This document shows, one piece after another, positions 27,442 through 37,079 of a DNA stretch of 64,000 nucleotides; the stretch's first letter is position 1; every line of letters starts with the position of its first letter. A model generated the notes under the pieces. That model did no database searches. It saw only the letters and a program-made list of their open reading frames with translations, and was not told the origin of the DNA. Origin of the DNA: an uncultured Flavobacteriaceae bacterium (lineage in GTDB: Bacteria; Bacteroidota; Bacteroidia; Flavobacteriales; Flavobacteriaceae); contig CANLQD010000011.1 in assembly GCA_947493175.1 (NCBI GenBank), forward strand, positions 1 through 64,000, given 5' to 3'. A program made the position numbers and the translations under genes.

Positions 27442-27555
27442 AAAAGTGATGAAAGATTAAGATTGCTATGAAAAAGATTTTGATTGCATAATCATGTTTG
27501 ATTATTTATTGGTTAGGTTGTTTGAAAACGTGCTTCGCCCCCGAGGCACGTTTTT
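27442..27555 (+). ncRNA. candidate short transcript or leader RNA with its own terminator
   Basis: About 110 bp between the TATCTTTG box and a strong hairpin (27525-27555). It contains a 7-codon frame at 27468-27491 (MKKILIA). The layout promoter, short frame, terminator suggests a small RNA or an attenuated leader upstream of the TetR gene. No known RNA family recognised. Confidence 0.35.
27525..27555 (+). terminator. rho-independent terminator upstream of the TetR gene
   Basis: AAAACGTGC (27525-27533) pairs with GCACGTTTT (27546-27554), with further CG/CG pairing inside the loop, followed by T. It precedes the TetR start by 85 bp and follows no annotated gene on the same strand. Confidence 0.75.
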
Positions 27556-27639
27556 GTTAGAAGGCTACGAGATTGGCAAACACTTAACATAGTTTCTTCG
27601 GTAATCATCTTAAATTTAAGTTTCATAATAGTTCGTGCC

Positions 27640-28299
27640 ATGGCAACAAAAACAAAAGAGAAAAAGGTAACCGACGACGATATTATCGCCGCTTATATGG
27701 ATTATGTATTGGAACACGAAACGGTTCCAAAATCAATTTATAAGTTCAGCAAGTCCATCGAAGTTCCGGAAGCTGATTTCTATTCGTTTTTCGGTTCTAT
27801 TGAAGGGCTTCAAAGAGCCATTTGGGTCAAGTTTTATACCAATACTGAAAGTTTAATGTATAAGAACAAGGAGTATGATGGTTTCTCGAACAAGGAAAAA
27901 ATGCTCACGTTCTTCTATTCATTTTTTGAATTGTTGACACTGAATCGAAGTTATGTGTTGTTTACCCTGCAACAAGGCAAAAGCATGGCTAAGAACATGG
28001 ACCAGCTTAAAGGGCTACGAAAACACATCATAGCGTTTGCCAAGGAACTTATCGAGGATGCCAATGCGGAAAAGACTTTACGGATCACCAAACATAATCC
28101 TAGATTATTCTCGGAGGGTGCGTGGTTACAATTCATGTTCGTTTTAAAATTTTGGATAGACGATGATTCGGCCGGATTTGAAAAAACCGATATGGCCATC
28201 GAGAAGTCTATCAATACCGTTTTCGATGTATTCGACAATACCCCATTAGAGAATATTATCGACTTTGGTAAATTCTTGTTTAAGGAAAGAATGGCTTAA
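27640..28299 (+). CDS. TetR family transcriptional regulator
   Basis: 219 residues with an N-terminal helix-turn-helix (DDDIIAAYMDYVLEHETVPKS then IYKFSKSIEVPEADFYSFFGSIEGL) of TetR type, although the first helices are divergent, and an all-helical ligand-binding part. This version is typical of Flavobacteriaceae and is usually encoded next to an ABC1-type kinase, as here (97-bp gap). Likely represses its own region through the GTTTAA half-sites upstream. Confidence 0.8.
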   Translation: MATKTKEKKVTDDDIIAAYMDYVLEHETVPKSIYKFSKSIEVPEADFYSFFGSIEGLQRAIWVKFYTNTESLMYKNKEYDGFSNKEKMLTFFYSFFELLTLNRSYVLFTLQQGKSMAKNMDQLKGLRKHIIAFAKELIEDANAEKTLRITKHNPRLFSEGAWLQFMFVLKFWIDDDSAGFEKTDMAIEKSINTVFDVFDNTPLENIIDFGKFLFKERMA

Positions 28300-28396
28300 G
28301 GCCAAAGCAATTGTTGGACGCCTATCGTATGGATAGTTCACCACGAAACACTTTTATTGAAACTCAAATCTTGCCACACGTATTGATCAAGAGCCT

Positions 28397-29707
28397 ATGA
28401 AAACCCTCGATAATATCCCCACAGGTAAAATTGAACGCGCAAGCAAGCTTGTAAAGACTGGTGTAAAAATAGGTGGCAACTACGTTAAATACTACAGTAA
28501 AAAACTTGTAAATCCGGAAATAGATCGAAACGAGCTAGACGAGAACAATGCCGGGGATATCTATGATGGTCTAAAAAGTTTAAAGGGGAGTGCGCTAAAG
28601 GTGGCGCAAATGTTGAGCATGGAGAAGAATTTACTTCCCAATGCCTATGTGGAAAAGTTTTCACTCTCCCAATTTTCGGTTCCCCCACTTTCCGCACCTT
28701 TGGTTCGTAAGACATTCAAAAAATATTTGGGAAAATATCCCGAAGATATTTTTGATACGTTTGAACGCGATTCGATCAATGCGGCAAGTATTGGTCAGGT
28801 ACATAAGGCAACCAGGGGTGGCAAAGAGTTGGCGGTCAAGATTCAATATCCCGGAGTTGCAAAGAGCATTAGCAGCGACCTTGCTTTGGTAAAGCCCATA
28901 GCCACGAGAATGTTTAATATAAAAGGAAAGGATTCCGATAAATATTTCAAAGAGGTAGAGCATAAACTAATCGAAGAAACGAATTATATCTTAGAAGTAG
29001 AACAGAGCAAAGAGATTACCGAAGCCTGCCGACACATTGAAAATTTGACTTTTCCAAATTACTACGAAGACTTATCGAGCGAAAAGATTATCACCATGGA
29101 TTGGATGCACGGCTTGCATCTAAGTGAATTCGCCAAAACCGATTTTTCCGAAGAAACCGGTAACAAGCTAGGACAGACTTTATGGGATTTTTACATGTTC
29201 CAGATACACGGCCTTCGCAAGGTACATGCAGACCCGCATCCCGGTAATTTTTTAATCAGCGATGAAGAGGTCTTGATTGCAATTGATTTTGGTTGTATCA
29301 AGGCGGTCCCCGATGAGTTCTATGTTCCTTATTTTGAACTGGCTCAAAAAGAAAATATAACGAACGATGCGATTTTTATGGAAAAACTGCATCAGTTGGA
29401 AATTCTGAATGCAACCGATTCCAAGGAGGAAATCAAATTTTTTACGGCGATCTTTAAAGAAATGCTGACCCTTTTCACCGCACCTTTTAATGAAGAGCGC
29501 TTCGATTTCGGTGCAGACGAATTTTGGTCTAAGATTGCGGCCTTGAGCGAACGCTTCTCCAAGGACGAACAATTGCGCAAAATGAACGGAAATCGGGGAT
29601 CTAAGCATTTTTTATACATGAACCGTACCTTTTTCGGACTGTACAACTTGTTACACGATTTAAGGGCTCAAGTTCATGTACATAGCTTCCGAAAGTATCT
29701 TGCCTAA
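28397..29707 (+). CDS. ABC1/AarF/UbiB-family atypical kinase
   Basis: 436 residues. Family motifs: LKGSALKVAQMLS (KxGQ-like, with V-A-Q), NAASIGQVHKAT (AAAS loop), VKIQYPGV, HADPHPGNF and IDFGCIK. These replace the usual kinase glycine loop and act in quinone or lipid metabolism; the KxGQ Gly is Ala here. In flavobacteria that make menaquinone, the role may be lipid homeostasis. Positioned after the TetR gene and before fabH. Confidence 0.88.
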   Translation: MKTLDNIPTGKIERASKLVKTGVKIGGNYVKYYSKKLVNPEIDRNELDENNAGDIYDGLKSLKGSALKVAQMLSMEKNLLPNAYVEKFSLSQFSVPPLSAPLVRKTFKKYLGKYPEDIFDTFERDSINAASIGQVHKATRGGKELAVKIQYPGVAKSISSDLALVKPIATRMFNIKGKDSDKYFKEVEHKLIEETNYILEVEQSKEITEACRHIENLTFPNYYEDLSSEKIITMDWMHGLHLSEFAKTDFSEETGNKLGQTLWDFYMFQIHGLRKVHADPHPGNFLISDEEVLIAIDFGCIKAVPDEFYVPYFELAQKENITNDAIFMEKLHQLEILNATDSKEEIKFFTAIFKEMLTLFTAPFNEERFDFGADEFWSKIAALSERFSKDEQLRKMNGNRGSKHFLYMNRTFFGLYNLLHDLRAQVHVHSFRKYLA

Positions 29708-29802
29708 GATACCGGGTTCCTATCAAAACGTCCAGAATTATTTCAGTATATTAGTCATTACATTTGAACGAAACCGCCTCGCGGTATATAATCAACCGAA
29801 GC

Positions 29803-30813
29803 ATGTACAATTCAAAAATTACCGGTCTGGGCTATTATCTGCCCGAAAATGTAGTCACCAACGATGACCTCTCCAAGGTAATGGACACCAACGATGCCTG
29901 GATCCAAGAACGTACCGGTATCAGGGAACGACGCCATGTGATCAAAGGAGATGGTGACACTACCACCACGATGGGTGTAAAGGCGGCGAAAATTGCCATT
30001 GAGCGGGCCGGCATTGATAAAGATGATATTGATTTCATCGTATTCGCAACCCTCAGTCCCGATTACTATTTTCCTGGCCCAGGAGTTTTGGTACAACGCG
30101 ACCTTGGTATCAAGACCGTTGGCGCGCTCGATGTGCGTAATCAGTGTTCCGGATTTATCTACGCGGTCTCCGTTGCCGATCAATACATCAAAAGCGGGAT
30201 GTACAAAAACATTCTGGTCATAGGCTCCGAATTACATTCCCATGGTCTGGATATGACCACCCGCGGGAGGGCTGTATCGGTTATTTTTGGTGATGGTGCC
30301 GGAGCAGCGGTCCTGAGTCGGGAAGAAGACACCACTAAGGGTATACTATCTACACATCTACATTCAGAAGGTCAACATGCCGAAGAACTTTCCCTAATAG
30401 CTCCGGGTATGGGCAAGCGTTGGGTGAATGATATCATTGCGGACAATGACCCGAATGATGAATCGTATTTTCCATATATGAACGGGCAGTTTGTCTTTAA
30501 AAATGCCGTGGTGCGTTTCAGTGAGGTGATCAATGAAGGGCTTGCGGCCAATAAATTGAACGCATCGGATGTTGATATGTTGATACCGCATCAGGCCAAT
30601 CTAAGAATTTCGCAGTTCGTGCAGAAGCAATTTGGGCTTTCAGATGAACAGGTTTATAACAATATTATGAGTTATGGGAACACGACTGCCGCTTCGATAC
30701 CGATTGCATTAACAGAAGCTTGGGAACAAGGAAAGATAAAGAATGGAAGTCTTGTGGTGCTGGCTGCCTTTGGTAGTGGCTTTACCTGGGGCAGTGCGAT
30801 CATTAAATGGTAA
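29803..30813 (+). CDS. ketoacyl-ACP synthase III (FabH-like)
   Basis: 336 residues from the ATG at 29803, where the FabH N-terminus begins (SKITGLGYYLPENVVTN); the frame extends 13 codons upstream from a TTG. The catalytic triad is Cys115 (RNQCSGF), His263 (PHQANLRI) and Asn293 (YGNTTAAS). It condenses acetyl- or branched acyl-CoA with malonyl-ACP. Because a housekeeping fabH usually sits with plsX and rpmF, this one is probably a second copy with a specialised role, perhaps controlled by the neighbouring TetR protein. Confidence 0.9.
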   Translation: MYNSKITGLGYYLPENVVTNDDLSKVMDTNDAWIQERTGIRERRHVIKGDGDTTTTMGVKAAKIAIERAGIDKDDIDFIVFATLSPDYYFPGPGVLVQRDLGIKTVGALDVRNQCSGFIYAVSVADQYIKSGMYKNILVIGSELHSHGLDMTTRGRAVSVIFGDGAGAAVLSREEDTTKGILSTHLHSEGQHAEELSLIAPGMGKRWVNDIIADNDPNDESYFPYMNGQFVFKNAVVRFSEVINEGLAANKLNASDVDMLIPHQANLRISQFVQKQFGLSDEQVYNNIMSYGNTTAASIPIALTEAWEQGKIKNGSLVVLAAFGSGFTWGSAIIKW

Positions 30814-30832
30814 CCGATTTTCTTTAAAAACA

Positions 30833-30863
30833 AAGCCCTGACGGTGCCGTCAGGGCTTCTTTT
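30833..30863 (+). terminator. terminator after fabH-like gene
   Basis: A perfect 12-bp inverted repeat AAGCCCTGACGG / CCGTCAGGGCTT with a 2-base centre, followed by CTTTT. It lies 19 bp after the stop codon. Confidence 0.92.
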
Positions 30864-31333
30864 ATCAACAAATCGACCGAGCAAGTTCACCAACCAATTA
30901 CTTGACCGATCGGTTTTGTCAATAGTGCTGTTCACAGCTTTATTTTGTTGCCGTAAAAGGTACTGGTCTAAACAACTAATTATCGCGCTGAATTTTGATT
31001 TCTTATTTAATAGACGATTGCTAAATGAAGATGTTACATGTTGGCAGCTTTTTTTGAATACGAATGTCTATGAATTTACAAAGGTTGGGCTTTATGGGCG
31101 AAGTAGTTATGATTATGCCTTGGGTAGTAAAACAAAACCCTGACATTGCTGCCAGGGTTTCTGTTATCGATTCCGCTATACTAAACACTAACCATTAACT
31201 ATAAACATATAGCTTCGTCGACAACTAAATTTTAGCGAATTATAATCTTATTTTTTCAAATACCTATCAATAGACGTAACTAAATGGCAATCGTTACAGT
31301 TGTTTTATAAACTTTAACATCCAAAAAATTCAA
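30864..31333. other. 470-bp spacer with a second similar hairpin
   Basis: No supported gene. A second hairpin at 31135-31160 (AAACCCTG / CAGGGTTT) resembles the fabH terminator sequence, suggesting partial duplication of terminator-containing DNA. AT-rich sequence at 31230-31330 precedes the CoA-binding protein gene. Confidence 0.55.
31135..31165 (+). terminator. second terminator-like hairpin
   Basis: AAACCCTG at 31135-31142 pairs with CAGGGTTT at 31153-31160; the tail is CTGTT, weaker than the first. No gene ends nearby on the plus strand. Confidence 0.55.
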
Positions 31334-31699
31334 ATGCACAAGACACTGGTTTTCGGAGCTTCTTTAAAATCGAATCGCTATAGTAATCTGGCGGTAAAAC
31401 GCTTAAGGAGCCATAACATCATAACTGAAGCATTCGGTTTAAAAAAAGGTAATATCGGGGACGTGCAAATAAAGACCAAATTAAGCGATTTTCAAAATAT
31501 TCACACAGTAACTTTGTATATGAATGCAAGCCGCCAGCCTGATCATTACGGGGGTTTGCTAAATTTAAGACCCAAAAGGGTCATCTTTAATCCGGGCACC
31601 GAAAACCCTGAATTTTATAAATTACTAGAAGACAATGGGATAGAGGTACTAGTGGCGTGCACGCTTGTTTTGCTATCCACGGGACAGTACGGAGCCTAA
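31334..31699 (+). CDS. CoA-binding domain protein (CoA_binding_2)
   Basis: 121 residues forming a single Rossmann-like CoA-binding domain: LVFGASLKSNRYSNLAVKRL at the start, IHTVTLYMNASRQPDHYG in the middle, RVIFNPGTENPEF and IEVLVACTLVLL at the end. Related to YccU/YneT proteins; probably binds CoA or a nucleotide in the cytosol. Single gene. Confidence 0.87.
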   Translation: MHKTLVFGASLKSNRYSNLAVKRLRSHNIITEAFGLKKGNIGDVQIKTKLSDFQNIHTVTLYMNASRQPDHYGGLLNLRPKRVIFNPGTENPEFYKLLEDNGIEVLVACTLVLLSTGQYGA

Positions 31700-31775
31700 C
31701 TTTTGGCCTCCTAAATTGTTAAATTTCAAACTTTAACATTTTGGCCGTTGTTTTTCGTCGACCTTCTTGAACCTT

Positions 31776-33260
31776 TCATCCCGTTACTCCATTCAATTTG
31801 TTAGAAGGCTTCTTAATAAGCCAGAGTCCTATAAAGGTAAGAAGACCATTCATAGGTAGCAGTTCATAGCCTACCTGATAACCGCCCAGAAGTTCTGATG
31901 GAATCTGGGCAATTCCAAAAATAATCAGGACAGACAAAAGGGCCACAAGCCATACCAGTTGGTCTTTTACCTGGTATTTTGTAAAAATACCGAAGGAGAA
32001 CAAGCCAAGCAGAGGGCCATAGGTATACCCGGCCACTTGCAGGAGTCCGTCAATGACATTGGTATCCAGAACGTGTTTAAAAACGATTACAACTAAAATT
32101 AATAGCAGGCTCATCGCCACGTGGGTCGTTTTTCGAATGCTACGTTGTTTACCCTGCGGTTTTTGGTCTATGCCCAAAAAATCAACACAGAAAGAAGTGG
32201 TCAATGAAGTCAGCGCACTATCGGCACTACTGTATGCCGCGGCGATCAACCCGAGCATAAAGGTAACGGCGACCGTGATTCCCAACCCACTGTTCAATGC
32301 AATCTCGGGGAACAATAGGTCTGATTTTGGCTGGCCGTCCATCAATGGAATGGAAATCTGATATTCATCCGCATAAATGAACAATAGCGCACCCAATAAC
32401 ATAAACACAAACGTGACCACTACAAGCACTACACTAAAACTAAGCATATTTTTTTGAGCATCTTTCAAGGTTTTACAGGTCAAATTTTTCTGCATCATAT
32501 CCTGATCCAGTCCGGTCATACAAATGGTAACGAACATGCCCCCTAAAAAAGATTTGATAAAATGGTTCTTGGCCAAAAAATCATCTGTAAAAAAGATTTT
32601 GTTGTACTCCTGTAGTTTTTCCGAGGCTAGAAACTGGGAAAAGCTCCAATCTAGCTGCTCCAAAATAAAGTAGATAGAAAGTATAACAGCTATCAACATA
32701 AACAAGGTTTGCAAGGTGTCTGTCCATACAATGGTCTTTATCCCACCCCGGAACGTATAGATCCAGATAAGTAAGATAGAGAGCGCTACGGTGACCTCGA
32801 AGCGTACGTTCCAAGCATCGAAGACGAACTGTTGCAAGACAATGGCCACCAAAAACAATCGAAATGCAGCACCTAGGACCCGGGAAATAAAGAAAGATAC
32901 GGCTCCGACCTTGTAGCTTACGAAACCGAAACGATTATCCAGATACTCATAGATCGATGTTACATTCTGTTTGTAGTAGACGGGTAGAAGCACATATACC
33001 GTGATCAAATAACCGACAAAATAGCCGAATACCACTTGCATATAACTGAATTCCGAGGCTTCGACCCAGCCAGGTACCGATATGAAGGTGACCCCTGATA
33101 AGGATGCTCCGACCATTCCAAAGGCGACCAAATACCAAGGGGACTGCTTACCTGCCTTAAAAAAATCATTATTGGAGTCATTTTTTCCAGTGAAATAGGA
33201 GATTAATAATAGTAAAAGAAAGTAGCCGCCAATAAGCGTCAGGATGTAGGTGGGTGTCAT
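31776..33260 (-). CDS. sodium:solute symporter
   Basis: 494 residues with 13 or so transmembrane helices in the SSS family pattern. FGMVGASLSGVTFISVPGW is the conserved TM2 region and FMLGLIAAAYSSADSALTSLTTSF carries the sodium-site serines of TM9. Transports a small solute with sodium across the inner membrane; substrate cannot be told from sequence. The recR gene is divergent. Confidence 0.92.
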   Translation of the reverse strand: MTPTYILTLIGGYFLLLLLISYFTGKNDSNNDFFKAGKQSPWYLVAFGMVGASLSGVTFISVPGWVEASEFSYMQVVFGYFVGYLITVYVLLPVYYKQNVTSIYEYLDNRFGFVSYKVGAVSFFISRVLGAAFRLFLVAIVLQQFVFDAWNVRFEVTVALSILLIWIYTFRGGIKTIVWTDTLQTLFMLIAVILSIYFILEQLDWSFSQFLASEKLQEYNKIFFTDDFLAKNHFIKSFLGGMFVTICMTGLDQDMMQKNLTCKTLKDAQKNMLSFSVVLVVVTFVFMLLGALLFIYADEYQISIPLMDGQPKSDLLFPEIALNSGLGITVAVTFMLGLIAAAYSSADSALTSLTTSFCVDFLGIDQKPQGKQRSIRKTTHVAMSLLLILVVIVFKHVLDTNVIDGLLQVAGYTYGPLLGLFSFGIFTKYQVKDQLVWLVALLSVLIIFGIAQIPSELLGGYQVGYELLPMNGLLTFIGLWLIKKPSNKLNGVTG

Positions 33261-33446
33261 TGAGTTGAATTATCCCGTACAAAGTACAAAATATGGGCAA
33301 ATAGAGCGTTAAACGAGTAGTTTAACAACAAAAAGCGACCCGAAAAGAGCTGCAACGGAACCTAAGGATAAAACTTAAACAGGCTCTTACGGTCAAAAGT
33401 AAAAATTGATTGTAATTTTGTGCCATACGTTCCTTAATTTCAACAT

Positions 33447-34064
33447 ATGGATTTTTCTTCCAAATTATTGGAAAATGCAGTTTACGAAATGTCACAGCTA
33501 CCCGGTATCGGAAAGCGAACGGCACTTCGATTGGTTTTACATCTGTTAAAGCAGCCGAATGAGCGAACGGCTCAGCTGTCGAACGCATTGGTACAACTCC
33601 GGGATACCGTTAAATTCTGTAGTAACTGTCATAATATTTCCGATGTGGCCATTTGCGAGCTATGCGCAAGTCCCAAAAGAAATCGCAGTTTGGTCTGCGT
33701 GGTGGAGGATATCAGGGATGTTATGGCCATTGAAAATACGGGCCAGTTTAACGGACTGTATCATGTTCTGGGTGGGAAAATTTCCCCGATGGAAGGGGTA
33801 GGCCCACAAGAATTGTATATCGACTCATTGATCAACAAGGCAAGGAAAGGGGAAATAAAGGAGTTGATTTTTGCGTTGAGTTCAACGATGGAAGGCGATA
33901 CTACTAACTTTTACATTTACAAACAGTTAGAAGGACTCGATATCAAGACTTCGACGATTGCAAGGGGTATTTCAGTGGGTGACGAATTGGAGTACGCAGA
34001 TGAGGTCACTTTGGGAAGAAGTATCCTGAATCGAATCCCTTTTGAGGGCTCCTTGAAAACGTAG
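33447..34064 (+). CDS. recR: recombination mediator RecR
   Basis: 205 residues, normal for RecR. Helix-hairpin-helix QLPGIGKRTALRL, a C4 zinc finger (FCSNCHNIS ... CELCA), and a Toprim domain starting VCVVEDIRDVMAIE. Acts with RecO and RecF to load RecA at gaps. A TAATTTTG box at about 33413-33420 may be its promoter. Confidence 0.96.
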   Translation: MDFSSKLLENAVYEMSQLPGIGKRTALRLVLHLLKQPNERTAQLSNALVQLRDTVKFCSNCHNISDVAICELCASPKRNRSLVCVVEDIRDVMAIENTGQFNGLYHVLGGKISPMEGVGPQELYIDSLINKARKGEIKELIFALSSTMEGDTTNFYIYKQLEGLDIKTSTIARGISVGDELEYADEVTLGRSILNRIPFEGSLKT

Positions 34065-34158
34065 AAACGGAATGTTTTATGATATAAAATCAGTAAATAG
34101 CTTCAATATTTGCTATTTTTGCAATCGAAATAGCAAAAAGAGCATATAAATTAGGAAT

Positions 34159-35541
34159 ATGTCAAAGTTTGAATTAAAACTTCCTCGAATGGGAGAAAGT
34201 GTCGCCGAAGCAACGTTGACCGCTTGGCTTAAAGAAGTGGGAGATACCGTTGAGATGGACGAAGCCGTGCTGGAAATTGCCACCGATAAAGTCGATTCCG
34301 AAGTACCGAGTGAGGTCGAAGGGGTACTTTTAGAAAAGTTTTTCGAGGTTGATGATGTGATCAAAGTAGGGGAGACCATTGCCATTATTCAAACAAACGG
34401 GGCGCTTGAAGACAGCGGTTCGGACCAAGATATTGCACCGTCGACCGCAACATCCGACGTACGTACAGAGGTCGTTCCTGAAACTGTAACGGAAATTGAG
34501 GATACTATCAAAATCGCAAAGGATACCATAGCAGCCCCCTTAGCAGTTGCCGACGGACAGCCTTCGATCAGTGACCGGTTTTATTCTCCTTTGGTAAAGA
34601 ATATCGCCAAGGCGGAAGGTATTTCAATGGGCGAGCTCGATTCAATTTCGGGCACCGGTAAGGAAGGAAGGGTCACCAAGAATGATATTTTGGCCTATGT
34701 AAAAAACCGCCAGACAGGGGAACAAACACCATCCGTGACGCCGGTAAATACACCGATCGCTACAACGGAAACGGTTTCGTTGGAAACCCCGGCCAACGAG
34801 GAAAGGAAGGCGGCTCATTTACAGACATCCCATGGAGATGAAGTAATTGAAATGACCCGTATGGGCAAATTGATCGCCAAACACATGGTCGATAGCGTGT
34901 CTACTTCTGCCCACGTACAAAGTTTTATAGAGGTCGATGTGACTAAAATTGTCAATTGGCGCGCTAAACACAAAGATGCTTTTGAAAAGCGGGAAGGGGA
35001 AAAATTGACCTATACACCCATTTTCATGGAAGCGATAGCGAAGGCATTGAAGGCCTATCCGTTAATGAATATTTCCGTAGAAGGTGATCGAGTTATCAAG
35101 AAGAAGAACATTAATATCGGTATGGCAGCGGCCTTGCCAGATGGTAATTTAATCGTTCCCGTTATCAAGAACGCCGACCAGTTGAACTTGGTCGGTATGG
35201 CCAAGGTGGTCAATGACCTGGCAGAACGGGCCCGTAAAAATGCCTTAAAACCAGACGAAATACAAGACGGCACCTATACCGTCACTAATGTAGGTACCTT
35301 TGGCAGTGTTTTTGGAACACCTATCATTAACCAACCACAGGTAGGCATCCTGGCTTTGGGTGCCATTCGCAAAGTACCATCAGTAATTGAGACAAGCGAG
35401 GGAGACTTTATCGGTATCCGTAGCAAAATGTATCTTTCACATAGTTACGACCATCGTGTGGTCAATGGTGCTTTGGGTAGTATGTTTGCCAAAGCGGTAG
35501 CCGATTATCTCGAAGGCTGGGATGTGAATAGAGAAATATAA
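34159..35541 (+). CDS. dihydrolipoamide acyltransferase E2 component
   Basis: 460 residues with E2 layout: lipoyl domain (ATDKVDSEVPSE with the lipoylated Lys near 43), a peripheral-subunit-binding domain near 141-178 (PLVKNIAKAEGISMGELDSI ... KEGRVTKNDILAYV), and a catalytic domain with SHSYDHRVVNGALGSMF (His of the DHRxxxG motif). It transfers an acyl group to CoA in a 2-oxoacid dehydrogenase complex; sequence pattern favours the branched-chain (BCKDH) type, commonly encoded alone in Flavobacteriaceae. A TATTTTTG box lies at 34114-34121. Confidence 0.9.
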   Translation: MSKFELKLPRMGESVAEATLTAWLKEVGDTVEMDEAVLEIATDKVDSEVPSEVEGVLLEKFFEVDDVIKVGETIAIIQTNGALEDSGSDQDIAPSTATSDVRTEVVPETVTEIEDTIKIAKDTIAAPLAVADGQPSISDRFYSPLVKNIAKAEGISMGELDSISGTGKEGRVTKNDILAYVKNRQTGEQTPSVTPVNTPIATTETVSLETPANEERKAAHLQTSHGDEVIEMTRMGKLIAKHMVDSVSTSAHVQSFIEVDVTKIVNWRAKHKDAFEKREGEKLTYTPIFMEAIAKALKAYPLMNISVEGDRVIKKKNINIGMAAALPDGNLIVPVIKNADQLNLVGMAKVVNDLAERARKNALKPDEIQDGTYTVTNVGTFGSVFGTPIINQPQVGILALGAIRKVPSVIETSEGDFIGIRSKMYLSHSYDHRVVNGALGSMFAKAVADYLEGWDVNREI

Positions 35542-35649
35542 TTCGGATAGTAGCATTGACCCCGACCGATAAGATCGAGGTCTTAATCAATATTTCTGCC
35601 GACCGTTAGGGGGTAAAGCTACTACTGGTTATAAGGTCTGGACTTTTCC

Positions 35650-35681
35650 TTGGGCTGCATTTTTTACGTCCTATAACTTTG
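35650..35681 (+). promoter_or_regulatory. Bacteroidota-type promoter
   Basis: TTG at 35650-35652 and TAACTTTG at 35674-35681, 21 bp apart, match the -33/-7 pattern. It precedes the outer membrane protein gene by about 75 bp. Confidence 0.55.
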
Positions 35682-35754
35682 TTTTCTGTAAATAGGACAA
35701 TATGTTCTGTTCATTACTGCTATTTTTGTAGTTCACCAGACCAGAACCTACTTC

Positions 35755-36990
35755 ATGAATACAAAACTAACAAGCAGTCTGTTTTCAGGCCTGTTATTCT
35801 TCGTATGTGCGCATGTTTTGAAAGCACAGCAAAAATCGGTCAAACTATTCTTGGATTGTCAGTGCGAAAGGCGCTATGTGCAACAAGAAATAGATTTTAT
35901 TAATCATGTGCGCGATCAAGATTTGGCCAATGTACAACTGAACATCTATGATATCGCCAACGGAAGCGGTGGTCGCACCTACAAGCTCGATTTTCAAGGC
36001 AAGGGGATTTTTGAAGGTATCTTGGTAAAACGCGATTATGATACCAACGTGAATATGACGTCGGACGAAGTACGCAAGGGGCTGGTCGTGGCCATTAAAT
36101 CGGGGCTTCTTCGGTATTTGGTAGACTCGGATATGGGAGAAAATATTGATTATAAGATTAGCAAGGAAGGACAGGCAAAGCGGCAGGATATCGATTTTGA
36201 AGATCCATGGAACAATTGGATTTTTGAAGTATATGGGGCAGCAGAGTTCGACAAGGAAGCAAGCCGTCGCAATTTCGAATACGAGCTGGGTTTTGAAAGC
36301 GATAGGGTCACCGAGAAATGGCGAATACGAGGTGATTTTGAACTGAGCCAAGCGACCAGCAATTTTGTGAGGAACGATGAGGAGTTCACAAGTTCCCGGG
36401 AGCGTTACTATGGTTTCGGTAGCGTGGTTCGAAGCCTAAGCGACCATTGGTCTGCCGGACTTTTCGTCGGGGCGGATTACAACACTTTTAACAATCTGGA
36501 TCTGGCATTGAACATCACCCCGGCCATAGAATACAATATTTTCCCTTACCGTGAGGTGCTTCGACGCGAAATTGTTTTTGCCTACAGAATAGGCTATTTG
36601 TATAACGACTATATCGATATGACGATTTTTGGTAAAGAGCAGGAATCACTTTTTAACCACTCTTTGGATATTCAGGTACGGTACCGGCAACCTTGGGGGA
36701 ATTTGTTCGGTAGACTTCGTGCTTCTAGCTTTTTGAATGATTTTTCAAAAAATAGGGCCCAACTTTTTGGCCGGCTCTCCATTCGAATTTTTAAGGGACT
36801 GGCCGTTCGTTTCAGCGGTAACGTTGAATACATTCAAGATCAAATCAATCTTCCTGCGGGAGATGCTTCCCTAGAAGATCTGTTGCTACAGCAAAGACAG
36901 ATTGCCACCGATTTCGAACTGGGATTTAGCGTGGGGTTGAGCTATACCTTTGGTTCTGCATTTAATAATATTATCAATAATAGATTATAG
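35755..36990 (+). CDS. outer membrane protein of unknown function
   Basis: 411 residues: signal peptide (FSGLLFFVCAHVLKAQ), an N-terminal part with LFLDCQCERRYVQQEIDFINHV (two closely spaced cysteines), then from about residue 130 a beta-barrel-like stretch (YYGFGSVVRSLSDHWSAGLFVGADY, YEIFPYREVLRR-like strands) ending in GLSYTFGSAFNNIINNRL. Uncharacterised but widespread in this family of bacteria. Last core-like gene before the low-GC island. Confidence 0.72.
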   Translation: MNTKLTSSLFSGLLFFVCAHVLKAQQKSVKLFLDCQCERRYVQQEIDFINHVRDQDLANVQLNIYDIANGSGGRTYKLDFQGKGIFEGILVKRDYDTNVNMTSDEVRKGLVVAIKSGLLRYLVDSDMGENIDYKISKEGQAKRQDIDFEDPWNNWIFEVYGAAEFDKEASRRNFEYELGFESDRVTEKWRIRGDFELSQATSNFVRNDEEFTSSRERYYGFGSVVRSLSDHWSAGLFVGADYNTFNNLDLALNITPAIEYNIFPYREVLRREIVFAYRIGYLYNDYIDMTIFGKEQESLFNHSLDIQVRYRQPWGNLFGRLRASSFLNDFSKNRAQLFGRLSIRIFKGLAVRFSGNVEYIQDQINLPAGDASLEDLLLQQRQIATDFELGFSVGLSYTFGSAFNNIINNRL

Positions 36991-37079
36991 AAATCGAAGG
37001 TTTTCAGACAGCCCGGATAAACCTAAAGATTGCTTTTTACTCGGAATATCCCTATTAGGAAATCTGCAGGCAACGAATT

